Assembly: GCA_949317995.1 (NCBI GenBank)
Contig: OX439040.1
Span: 56,516,089-56,580,088, forward strand
DNA length: 64,000 nucleotides
Source of the DNA: Acholoe squamosa
Lineage: Eukaryota > Annelida > Polychaeta > Phyllodocida > Polynoidae
Direction of reading: 5' to 3'
Below the pieces are notes generated by a model. The model was not told where the DNA came from and ran no database searches. It saw only the letters and a program-made list of their open reading frames with translations. Shown here piece by piece: positions 13,630 to 25,006 of this stretch (its first letter is position 1; every line of letters begins with the position of its first letter). The translations under genes were made by a program, and so were the position numbers.

Positions 13630-15768
13630 CCAAAAAAGTTTGGACAAGTTTTTGAGAGTCCCCCTCCCAAGAGTGGGTGAATAGGGTGGGGGTACTTCAG
13701 AGGGAGGGCGGCGGTGAGCACGGGTGACAAGAAGGACATAAGACACCGCATAGGATGGGGTGAAAAGCAAATAAAACCCCGCCTGGTAGCTCGTCCACGG
13801 CTAAATAGAAGGTGTGCAGTGTGTGTGTGTGGGGGGGGGGGTGAAGCAGGTAGGGTATGGGTAGGGTTACATGGAGGCGGGGCACGGGGGGTGATCACAC
13901 ACCGCAGGGGCCCTGTGACGGACTGTGGGGGGACACAATGAAAGGGCCTTGGCTGGGAGACAAAAGGGGCATTATTGTGTGTAGACAAGGCCCTATCTAC
14001 CCTCCGTGATCGATTGATCTTCTCTCTGATCTACAGCCAACAAAAGGCCTGACTTTTGTGTCGGGAGAGTAAGGGATTCTAATAAAAAGGGTATTCGTAT
14101 TGAAAGAGAAAACTAGTTCTTTTCTCAGCCACCACCCCCCCCCCTTTCCCCATCTCGCTCTCTGTTCTCATGTAGTCCTTCTGCTTTTCCTGTTCTGACC
14201 TTCCAGTTACGTTCATTTGGCTGCTATGCCATCCACCTTTTGTTAGCATATACATTAACATAGATAATATATTTGTATGGAGCAGTTCTATACACCACTT
14301 GTATACCGCCTCTTCTGATCTTCTATTCTCCTGGTGCATTTGACCATTGAATTACATTGAAAAGTCCTTCATTTATCAGCACATCTTGGTTGGTATTTAT
14401 CAGTATAACAGGGACCCTCTTGTTTTTACGATACGACCACCCTTCACCACTCTAATCACCTGCCCCTTTGATTGTAGAGGTGATAAAGGTATAAGCCATA
14501 GGCCACTTTCTCTTGCTCCCCTTTCGCCCCTTTCTCAATCCCACCAACAGACAGTAAATTAAAGGTCCTAAAGCGGCGGGAACAATTACCACTCACTTTG
14601 ATGTGTGCCTGACAGTGTTAGGTCCTGTTGCCCAATAGAGGACGTTATTTAAGGCCGCCTGTAAACAGAAGATGCTACTTACAGTGAAAGGACTAGGATT
14701 TGTGTGGTGGCTGGACGGAGTGTGGAGTGGGGGGGGGGGAGGTGATAAGGCTCTAAGAAACCTCACTAGATTACCCCGATGAGATAAGCGGGGACTTGAA
14801 ACTCTTTACCATTTCAATTGAGGTCCAATTTGCGGGTGTTGAGTTCATTTAGATTCTTTGGTAGACTTGCAACTGCTGATTCAATTTAGAATGGGCCCAA
14901 TACAATTCCATTCTTATTGAGACAGGATAGTTTGAGCAAGTTGTAATACCTTGTTTTATCAAGATTCAACATGTGGCTGCCCCCAGGACTGTCTATGTAA
15001 GACTAAATGAACGTTTTTTGTCATTTACCCTCAATTCAAGCTCCTCCAAAACATATCAGTACTTAAGAATAAGTAGAAAGTGAACGTAGGATGAGGTGTC
15101 ACTGGTAGAATTGTGTCATTGCTTGTATCCAAAAAAAAAAAAAAAATGACCGAGAGTGCCCTGATGAGAGGTGAGGGGGACACCCAGGCTGTCTGACACC
15201 CCTGGTTTGTGGGAGGACGACGTTTATGGACTCTTTCAATACCATCTGGTTTGGATCTCGGTGTCTTTAGACCCACTAGACCACAACCATTGCCCGACCC
15301 AAACCTAAACACCCCCAGGGCCCGGTACAATCACCAGGACAAGGCTCCTCTAGAACATAAACCAGAAAAAAAGTCCGTTGAAAATGGAGTGAACTTCAAA
15401 GCTGTATGCGGCATCGGGCGGTGTTGGGAGGAGTATGTGAAGGGAGGGGTGGCCGAGGTGGAGGTGATCTGACACAGGGGTTGGGGAGGGGGGGGGGCGT
15501 ACTTGGAAGTCGGGACTTGGCCTATGAGGACCTATGATGACAAGGAAGGAGTCGGGGGACATCACTCGGGGGACTGATGTCCCCCGTCCGTGTCCATCAC
15601 ACTTGGTCGTCATGGAAACACGCAGGGGTCACTTAAATACATTATTGTCTTGTTTTTGAGGAGGGGCGGGATTGGAGAAGCAGGAGTCGGGGAGGGGGAA
15701 AGGCTGAGGTTTTGGAAGTGGGGAGAGGGTTGCCCCCACTTTACACCTGCCGGGCCGTGCCACCACCA

Positions 15769-15790
15769 GGCGGCGACACGAGGCTTTGAT
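15769..15790. promoter_or_regulatory. TCF/LEF core plus helper site
   Basis: GGCGGC (15769-15774) precedes GCTTTGATC (core 15784-15790) by nine bases. The overlapping CCACCAGGCGGCG is one mismatch from a CTCF core. Confidence 0.55.
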
Positions 15791-16036
15791 CTGTCTGCAG
15801 GTTGCCGGCGAGCACCTTGTTTTGTATCTGGACCCACTCAGATAACCAGCGGCCTTCTTCCGTCCGCCCACAGCCTGATGGGAACTTTATGCAAATTAGG
15901 GTACCTTTTGATGGCTGGTTACTGCCTTGTATGTATATATAGATAGACTGGTCCTTACAAGGTAAGGGGCTTTGGGATGGGATGAGGTAGGGGGTGCCTG
16001 GGGACTTTGTTAGGTTGGCTATGGGGGTAAAGGCCC

Positions 16037-16078
16037 CTTTGATGTGTGCTGTGTGGAGGGTGTTAGGAGCTAGGCGGC
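16037..16078. promoter_or_regulatory. TCF/LEF core plus helper site
   Basis: CCTTTGATG (core 16037-16043) is followed 29 bases later by GGCGGC (16073-16078). Confidence 0.45.
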
Positions 16079-18154
16079 CGTTTGAGGGCTTATTGGGACA
16101 TGTAATAGGACGATCTGTAGGCGCAAAATGGCTAACAAGACTAGATTAAAAGATTGCCTCTTGGTGACTGATGCAAGGTGACTGTAGCAGCCAACAGGGC
16201 ATGTCCTCTGTGATGGGTGGAGCTGAGACATATTAGGCAACAAGTTCATGTCGCCAACATATTATAATGTAAGCAGATCCCTACACTCTACCTCACACTT
16301 TCTCCATTCTACTGTAGCACCAATTTGAGATGGTCTTGAATAATGCATAGCGCCCTAAAAAGGTAACAAAGGTTCAGAAGTATTGTAGACTGATACACTT
16401 AATTAACCACATATGTCTGCTAGGCTGTCTACGCAAACTGTCTAATTTAGATTATCCCATACACCTCTCCCCCCCCCCCCCATCCTCCACTACCCCCTCC
16501 CACCCGCACCATGCTGAGTGACAACCCATTCAGAGTATGAAAGTGACTGATACCGAAGTGACCCTATTCGTAGGGATTCAGTTTCGACTGGAGGTGGGCG
16601 GACACAGCCACTAAAGCTCTGAGAAAAGATTTACAGTTGGTAACATGGAGTGTTCCCATCATGTAGCCTCAGGCATGGTCGTTACCGTGGCAAAGAGGAT
16701 ACAGGCGTCACGGCTCAGTTGGCAGCATCCAGTACTGGTCAGCATTGTGCGGACGTTCTAGTAAATCTGATCAGTTTGTCTCTCCTAGATGGAAAGTAGA
16801 TGGTACTAATAATCTCTATTGATTATATGCCCTGTATATGTACCGATTACTCTTCTAGTCCTAAGTAACTAGGGTCCTACATCTGCCCCTTGTGATGCAC
16901 CTGTCGGCGCCTCCAGGTTTATTCATGTAGATAGAGAGGTAATCACAGGCCTGGTGAAACAAGCATACCTTCTTACTACTAGCACCTGAAGGATGGACAT
17001 CCAGGAGGAGAGGAGTAGTTGTACCATGTCAGGGGGCATCATGTGACTCGGGGTGTCATGTCAATCTGCATCATCATGTCACCCTCCCCATCCCTCAGGT
17101 GAAGTGTGATGACAAGAGGCTATGGACACCCCCCCCCCCTACACACATACATACACATTATTCCCTCTGTGTATACCTTTTCACCTGTTCATTGTGCACC
17201 ATGCTGCTCACTGAGTGTCTGACATTCCTATGCTAACTGGTGCCGTCACCTGGCGGCCAGGTTCCACCTGACATCATCTACTACAACCTCCCCACTCCTA
17301 TTTTAGTTAAGGAAAGAGCTGAAGGGGGCCAGCTTATAATCCAGTAAGGGGGCAGGAGGAGACTGTGCCCAGGGTCACCTGCAGTGGTGAGAAGGGGTAC
17401 ATAGATACGTCGTACACCAGCACACAGACTCCCCTTTCACCTGCCTCCTCCCCTCCCACCATCTACACTACTGTGTGTAGACAGGTCGTGTGGGGCATAG
17501 GACCAGGAGGACATTCTACCACTGCAGTCGTCCAAGGAAGGAGGTAGAGCAGGAGTTCAACCCCACTGGATCCTTGCCATATCTACCTCAAAGGGCATTT
17601 CATGGATTTTACCTACTACATAAGATACCATTCCATCTCTGGGTGATTGTAGGACCACACCCACGTTCTGCCTACTTACCTGATGCCTGGTGAAGCATGT
17701 CAGGTCATCCCTACTACCCTGGGGTCTCCATCACCCTGCCCTGTCATTAGATACTGATAACATATCATCAGTCTTTGTTCCCCAGGTGTTTGGGTGTCAT
17801 TTGTTTATGTTCATTATCAGCAGCTTTAAGCTTATTTCATCTGGGGTCAGGTAAAAGGCTCACTAGTATCACACCTCACAGTGGGAACTGCCTTTGGTGG
17901 TGATTGTCAGACTTCAATACTTGACCCTGTTACTATTATGGGCCCTGTACTTCAGTCATAGAGTCAAGCACTTAAACACACCTCCCCTGGCTTTTCATCA
18001 TGCCTCAACAGTCTGCTTATCTTATCTACAAGGATTACCTTAATCAAAGACCCAAGGCGGATTAGATACGCTATACACATACACATGCGCGCGGTGAGAA
18101 TCAAAGACAGCAGCGACGACGTGACGTCAGTTCCGATGCTGATGTCATGATCTC

Positions 18155-18168
18155 GTGTCACGTGACAC
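18155..18168. promoter_or_regulatory. 14-bp perfect palindrome with CACGTG E-box
   Basis: GTGTCACGTGACAC is a perfect palindrome. It contains TCACGTGA, the preferred octamer of MITF/TFE/USF-type bHLH-Zip factors. TGACGTCA (18122-18129) and two TCF cores (18043, 18101) lie within 115 bp, so this may be a compact enhancer. Confidence 0.4.
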
Positions 18169-20378
18169 CGATGGATGCTGGCATGTGATTTTGGGTGTGG
18201 ACAGAAACTGTCTTCGTCGAAAATGGATTAGGAGGCCCAGGAGGAAGTGGCAGAGGGAAGAGGGTTCCTTAGGGCAGGAAGACCGGCTTACTGGAGGATT
18301 GTACGACTGGATACGTGAACTTGATAAAGACGCCCTGGATCTTTCCCATAATAAGAGATACACAATCTCTGGTTCCTTGGGCGTATGCTTCTGAAGGGAG
18401 ATACGTGATTGGATAAGAAGCAGACGATACTTTGACCAATCTGTTAGCAGACGACAATTATCACAGCGAGAATGGATCATGAAAAATAAGTAAGATGCCG
18501 GGGTAAGATGATGCTGGATTGTGCTGTTGTCACATGCTGACCTACGAGTTTGAGTCGTCACTAAGTCAGTTCATGTCGCCACTCTCTAACATATGAGGAT
18601 TCTAAACAGAATAACGCCAGGCGTATTCATTGATTCCGGGGTATGGAGTAAGTAATTCGTCATATATGAAATCTGACAGCTGTTCTCTGAGGATGGCACG
18701 ATCTGTGTGATCTGTTAGTGTGACAATTTGTCACCAATGATCACGACGACAACCTGAGTGACAATATCCCTTTTACAAAGGATACCATTACTATAGTGAC
18801 AGCTGGATGTTTACGATGACACTATTAGTAGCAACTGCTGTCAGTACATCAAAGACCATGATCAGTGTAATAATGATTGTGCTTATCTCCACAAGTACAT
18901 TGATGTTTATATGACATGGTTATTACCATAGTGGGGCCCCCATAGTGTCCCATATAAAAGTTAATTGAGGGATTCATACACCATGTCAGCTATACTGTGA
19001 ATACACCATGGATTCACCTATATAGGAGCATTACCACAGAGGTGACCAGCCATGTCACGTCTAGCCTTAGGCCACAGGAGGTGGCACTCCATGGAAGGCA
19101 TGCAGGAGTACCTTAGCACCGTGGAGGCTTTCCGAGCCTTTCTCCTGTCCCGCTCCAGTAGGGCAGACATCACCAGACTCACCAACTGGCTAAACTTTGT
19201 CCTCGGCGTCTCGTCACCTTGGCAACACAGGCCGGAAGTGAGCTGTGGTGAGCACCTCAGCTGCCACGTGAGCTGGTAGGTTGGCCTGATTCTAATGGTC
19301 TTTCAATATCAGAGAATTTTATGTGCTTGTTTCAAATAGAAAATATGGAAGTCCTATAAAAGACTTTGTATAGTATAACACCCTCATTTAGCACATCAGA
19401 CGCAATACATTCACCGACTCAGGACTTGACATATGGTTGGTACTAGTAGTTTTATTATATGAGATGCAGCACAGTCGTGTTGGTTTCAGGTTCAGGATTT
19501 GGATGTGTTGGGAGTCGTCTTGCCCATGTGTTTATGGCGTCTAGTGCTACACAGGAGAGTAATGCTATGTTGTAGGTGTCTGCTGTGTGTATCTGAGGGT
19601 AGGTCCAGGAGGATTGTATAGACGGGTGGTAGGTGGGGTCATGTTTCCTCTGGCGGCAACTTCACACGGGGTGAGTACACATGGTGTGAGCTGCCTCCCG
19701 TGAAGAGTCAGGCTGTGGCTGTTTGGATTACTCCCTTCACCTTACCGCCACCTCAACATCCCCCCCCCCCCCAGTCTACTCCTGCCCTCTGTCCTCTACT
19801 CTAGACGTGGTCTAGGCTTGGACAACAGTCTACCGAAGATGCCAACAGTTAGATTGCCCATAACTCCTTCCTCTATAGAACTTTGAAATGACATTGTTTT
19901 TTAGGTCAAAGAAGTATTTTTCAACCTTCTCATTATTTCTTTTTCTTCTGTTTTTTTTTTCTGTGTGAAAAAAGGCCCTTCCTCACTTAGTACAGTTGTT
20001 GTAGCAGATGTTAGATTTTTAGTGAACTCTTTCTCCATCCTGAATGATACACAAATTCCAATTTCTGTCTGGCTTGTTTAGACCTCAGCAATCCTTCATC
20101 AAAGGGTGACCAAAACTTGGAAGCGGAGAAGGGGGGAATATGTACGTATACCTTTCGTACGTCAAACACTCGACCACAAAAATCAAATAGAATACAAGTC
20201 CTGGCCGTCTGTGTACGTCGGGATCCGAGTGTTTGCCCGCGTGGTACACAAAAATGGGTCAGCGGTTGCAAGGAAAAAGGCAGGAATTTCAAGTGGTGTT
20301 GGGCCGTAGGGGTGAGAGGTAGGTGGGTAGGGAGCGGCGACCTTCAAAGGACCCATACTGACAGCTGGTGTGGCTTTT

Positions 20379-20401
20379 GGCGGCCCGCGGTAGGCTTTGA
20401 T
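20379..20401. promoter_or_regulatory. TCF/LEF core plus helper site
   Basis: GGCGGC (20379-20384) precedes GCTTTGATG (core 20395-20401) by ten bases. A CTTCAAAG variant lies at 20342 and a further full core at 20098-20104. Confidence 0.55.
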
Positions 20402-21198
20402 GATAAGGCTGCCTAGGCCCAGATCACACCGCTTGTAAGAAGTCCTCCTATCCAGGTTAGGGTGAGTCCGCATAAAGGTATAGTCACCCAGACTGAAGAA
20501 CATGTACTATGTACAAATGTATTTTTTTTAATTTTTTTTAGAGTGAACATGGTATAGCAACGTTTTTTTTTTTTTATCATTTTTACTATGTACAAATTTA
20601 GTTCATAAATTACTGCCTACCTACCTATCGTAAGTCATAATGAGTGGATCAGCATAGCTGATCGATGCTGGCAAATAGAAGAATGAATAGGGTTGTCCGT
20701 GTAACCTATAGAAATGGGATAGTGAATGCCCCCCTCACCCTTAAGGATCCAGGTCCTATCTAATCCTGCTTAGGTTGTGCCTGGACCTGCTTTAGGCTTA
20801 ATTCCGTACTGCACAGGTCTCCACCCATTGGGTCTCAATGTCACCCAGACCAATGCCAACTGAAGCAGGTCAAAGGTTTAACCAACATTTGACAACAGGT
20901 AATGATAATAAAGTCCAGTGGGTAGACCCTACACTCAAATAGGCACATTGTGTGGAATATGTGTAGCCGGTCCCGTTAGACTTGAAGGTAATTGTGCCAT
21001 TCTATAGGTTGTTAACTTAGCCCAGAACGTATACCTTGGGGGGGGGGAGGTATGAAAGTGAGCTGGATTGGGGTTAACCTTGGAGTAAAGAATACATTAT
21101 TCCAAGGGAGGGATCAGATGGTTGACATCCTAACCAGTCACTACCAGTGCCCTGAGCAGGGCCATGGGCCGTTAACGGCCGGCGATTGGCTATTGACG

Positions 21199-21211
21199 AG
21201 GTCAGAGGTCA
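21199..21211 (+). promoter_or_regulatory. perfect DR1 nuclear-receptor site
   Basis: AGGTCAGAGGTCA is a perfect direct repeat of AGGTCA with one spacer base (RXR heterodimer or HNF4 type). The identical 13-mer occurs at 29498-29510. Confidence 0.45.
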
Positions 21212-23960
21212 CACAGACTGAGCCTCTCCTCTTGTGCCCACAGAACGGGGCCTGGGCACGATTAAAAAAAATATTTGAATAAAAGTTCGTGCCCTGAAAA
21301 CACAACCACAGTGAGATCAGAGAAGCCGCGCCGCAATCGACACAATCGGCTGCCGTAAACGTCGCATATCGACATCAAAGGAAGGGGGCGTGGTCGGGCG
21401 TGATAAGGGGGCGTGACCTGATGGGGGAGGGGGCGGGGTGCAGGCTGGTAGGGGAGTCCCATCATGGCCCACCTGTGGGGGTGAGACGGAGATAACAGGC
21501 ACCCTGACAAGTTTACCTTGGTCATATTATTGTAGTTGAAATTATACTTCAAGAAAAAAGAAACACACCTGAGGGTAATTTTGTCCGTGGTCTATAAATA
21601 GTCTAAGGAAAAGTGAAATATAAGAAAGCCTTGTGTATTTTCTACTTATCCGTAATTTTTATAGTTTCAAAATGATGTATTTGATATTTTGTAGTAGAAT
21701 ATTGCAAGTGTAGCATGAGATGCACTTGGCATATTAATAATACATAGAATGTAGTGGAATATTGCCCTGGAGCTTGGATAACGATTGACACCCTTAACCC
21801 TTCAGTCCTAACCTTGCCAGTCTATGGCAGTCTCCAACAATAACAGGACAACCTTCCAAAGACTGCAGGAGCGACTACAGCAAATATCTCTGTGAGGGAC
21901 AAGGAGGCGGCAATGGCGACCCTTTTATGTGCTGGTCGATCCATGAAAGTTTGATCCGTCCCGCTTTTATCGGCGCAATTTTGGTAATGGATATAACGAT
22001 AAGGTATTCTCTCTGTGCTGGTCGCCGCCTCACCACAGTAAAGGGAATGGGTGAGCATGGACTAGGTTACATGTACACATAGAATGAACAGCAAAGAGTG
22101 ACGGCAGGCACAGTCTTGTCTGTGTGCTGTATAACTTAATTGCGCATACCGGGTACACATTCATTTGAATATAAGGTTTCTATGTATTATATGCACAAGA
22201 ATACCAAAGGAGAGCACTCAAGGGACAGTGCATATTAAGAAAAAAAAGGGTTAAGTTAAGTATTGTGCCCAAAAATGCCAAAGTCTGCCTACATCCATAG
22301 TGGTCAAACTAATAAATACACATGACCTGGTGTAATAAAAACGTATTTAAAGGCATATTATGAGCACTTAAGTACATATAAAGAGATGTAGTGGCTTAAG
22401 ATTGCTCCACATATTAAAGCAAGCACACACACCACTAACGAGTGCTTTAGGGCTCTGTGGGAGCTGAAGGGCTTGTCCCTCCTCATCCTCTCTACATTAC
22501 AAAGTGGTTGGCCGTCTCCCGCGCACAGGGCCCCGCTTCACTGGTGGTGATCAAAACTTTGAGTCAAGTCAAGGCATTTATCCTCCTGGGGGTAATGCTG
22601 TGGACATGGGCGTGATGGGGGGGGGGGGGGTAGCCGCCGGCAAAGGCCGCTCAGATGGCCGGTCGTTTGATGTTTATAAATATTTCTCTTTCAACTTGAA
22701 AAGGCGGCCGTGTAAGGCCCGGGAGGATCAGTGGTGAGGTCCTGTGATCCTCGGCCAATTAGACATTTTACATAGGATCAAGCTGCCGGGTGGGCCCCTC
22801 TCAACCCCCCCCCCCCTCATGCCCTCTTGTGTGGTTCTTTCTAATGACTGCCCTTACAGTATAACAATAGGAATAAAGGATCGGCTACTGTAGCCACTAA
22901 ACAGGCTCCGTCTTTAGTACTCCGACCCGCCGCTGTGCGTCTCTCACAGCGCTTGTCTGTTCATCCCTTTTGTAGTCATTTTGTCCCTTCCCATCTGATT
23001 CTTCACTATCCGTGCCCCACCATCACCCCTCCCCTCATCACCCACCCCTTCCACCTTATCTCACTCATGAAGGCTTCGTACTTAAGCCACTGTCTGTCCA
23101 GTGGATCCTATAGCTTAGTCAGAAGAGTGCTTGAAAATTGTTGTTACATGTATGTGGATGGGATGGGGCACTTCCTATTTATATGAACAGAGCTTCATGT
23201 GACGGTATATGAACAGAGGCATTGGTCACAGAGAGACTTGTCAACAACTCCCAATGTTGGTACAAATAAATCCCTTTTAAGTGGCGTTTAGGCCTTAATC
23301 CACCCACCCCGATCCCCAGCAGACAGATAGTAAATAAGAGCACCAATAGAAGCGTCTCACAAAAGCAGATGACTGAGAAACTAGAGCTGACGACAGTGCG
23401 AATCAATCTCCACTGAGCCCAGTTACATATCTACTTTCTTAGTATGATTTCCTGCAAGGGGCCAGAAAGTAGAAATGTGAGCCATATTTTGTCTAGCAGA
23501 GAAGCCCCTACACTCCAATAGACGCTGTGTTCGCGTTCCTATGGTGTCAGTGGTATACTCTCATACAGAGAGGGCCTTAGATGGAATATCAAAGGCAATG
23601 TTAGGTCCATAAGAGGATCCAGGACGCGTTGATCATCACCGCATTAAATCGCATAGTTCTGTTCACTAGCTGATCTTGGTACATGTGGGAAACCCCCTGC
23701 GACATTTTCTAAGGGAGGGGGTGGCTAACAGGGGAATGGAATTCATTCTTACAGTAATGAAAAGTCTTTAGATTTTAGGTTAGATTATCTTCAGTGATGT
23801 TGACACGTACATATACTCTACTAAAAGTCCTAGTCTAGAAGAGGGTTGGGGGTTTAGGAGTACCACAGGTCGCCTCTACAACCACCGCCATCACCAGTAC
23901 TGAGAACAGCCCTGTGTGCTGATGCTGCTTTGTCGTCTCCGTTATCTCTGGATCGCACGT

Positions 23961-23985
23961 GGCGGCTGGGCGCGGTCCTTTGAAG
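23961..23985. promoter_or_regulatory. helper site plus CTTTGAAG variant TCF core
   Basis: GGCGGC (23961-23966) precedes CTTTGAAG (23978-23985) by 11 bases. Confidence 0.4.
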
Positions 23986-24721
23986 TTTGCTGATTTTGAT
24001 GTTGGATCCCATGTCGCTATAATATCTGGTAATGTGGATCCGGGATACCAGCCGGGTTGCCATGGTTATAATTGGCGACCAAGATGGCGGCCTAGATCCC
24101 TGTAGATAACTGTGGGGATGATAGTGAAATTTGTTTCAGTATTAGTTTTATCAGTTAATGCAGTCCCAGTTAACCCCAGTCAGCTTACATTGTCAACTAT
24201 TGCAGTAGCCGAGATCTGTTTGGGAGGAATTAGAATAACATAAAAAGTGCCTTTCATGTGACAAAGTTTGGTAATAATAGCATTATGAGCCGGAGGTCTG
24301 TTTGAGATATCCTTAACATGACTTCCTTTGATGTGGATTGTGATGCTGTGTCATCTGTTTCCCTAGCTACTATCCCAGTCACACATCCCCATTCTTTGAG
24401 CCTGATGTATGGTGTCATTTACCGGGACGGATGGGTTTTGGATATTAATATGATAGCCTTTGTACATTTTTGTACATGTATTTGGTCCGGATCAGACACT
24501 GATATGACAATATTAGTGTCTTCCATATGCTCTCCTCTAATGTACATTGTATTGTAATACCCTGCAATGTATAAAAGACACACCCCTACTCGTAAGAAAC
24601 CCATAAAGCGCCCTTTGACTTCCATTTTGAGCAGTTATATAACCTCGCCTATAAGGTGTGTCCAAACTTTGGCCAATTGTATAAGAAGAACTATGATTCA
24701 TCCTCACTTAAAGGCCGCACC

Positions 24722-25006
24722 TTAGGCCACACCAAAAAAATAAGTTGGTCTACGGATTTCCCTCTCCATATTTCTCTAAAAAAAAATCTCGTCTAGGGAT
24801 TTCGCTCGCTTCACTTTCTACAAGTTTTCTCTTTGTGATGTTTGGCAAAAAAAAAATTTAAAAAAAATTTTCCGCTTGCCTCACTTTTCTAGCAAGGAAT
24901 CCATTGGACGTCAAAAAATTGTTGAAAATTTTTTTTTTCGCTCATTTAGCACCATTTTTTCAAAACCAAAATCCGTAGACCAACTTATTTTTTTGGTGTG
25001 GCCTTA
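24722..25006. mobile_element. MITE with 35-bp perfect TIRs, PIF/Harbinger-like
   Basis: The terminal arms 24725-24759 and 24969-25003 are perfect inverted repeats of 35 bp. They begin GGCCACACC and include TAAGTTGGTC. TTA lies immediately outside both ends (24722-24724 and 25004-25006), which fits the TWA target duplication of PIF/Harbinger elements. The 209-bp interior is A/T-run rich and has no transposase frame, so the element is non-autonomous. The superfamily call rests on the target duplication alone. Confidence 0.8.

Noticed and set aside
13596-13988. 130-codon minus-strand frame
   Set aside because: It is generated by the (CCCCAC)n and CACACAC tracts. The repetitive Pro/His/Thr content has no other support.
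18145-18561. 138-codon open frame on the minus strand, overlapping a 79-codon frame on the plus strand
   Set aside because: No recognisable domain or splice context. Overlapping open frames on both strands in compositionally mixed intron DNA are most simply chance.
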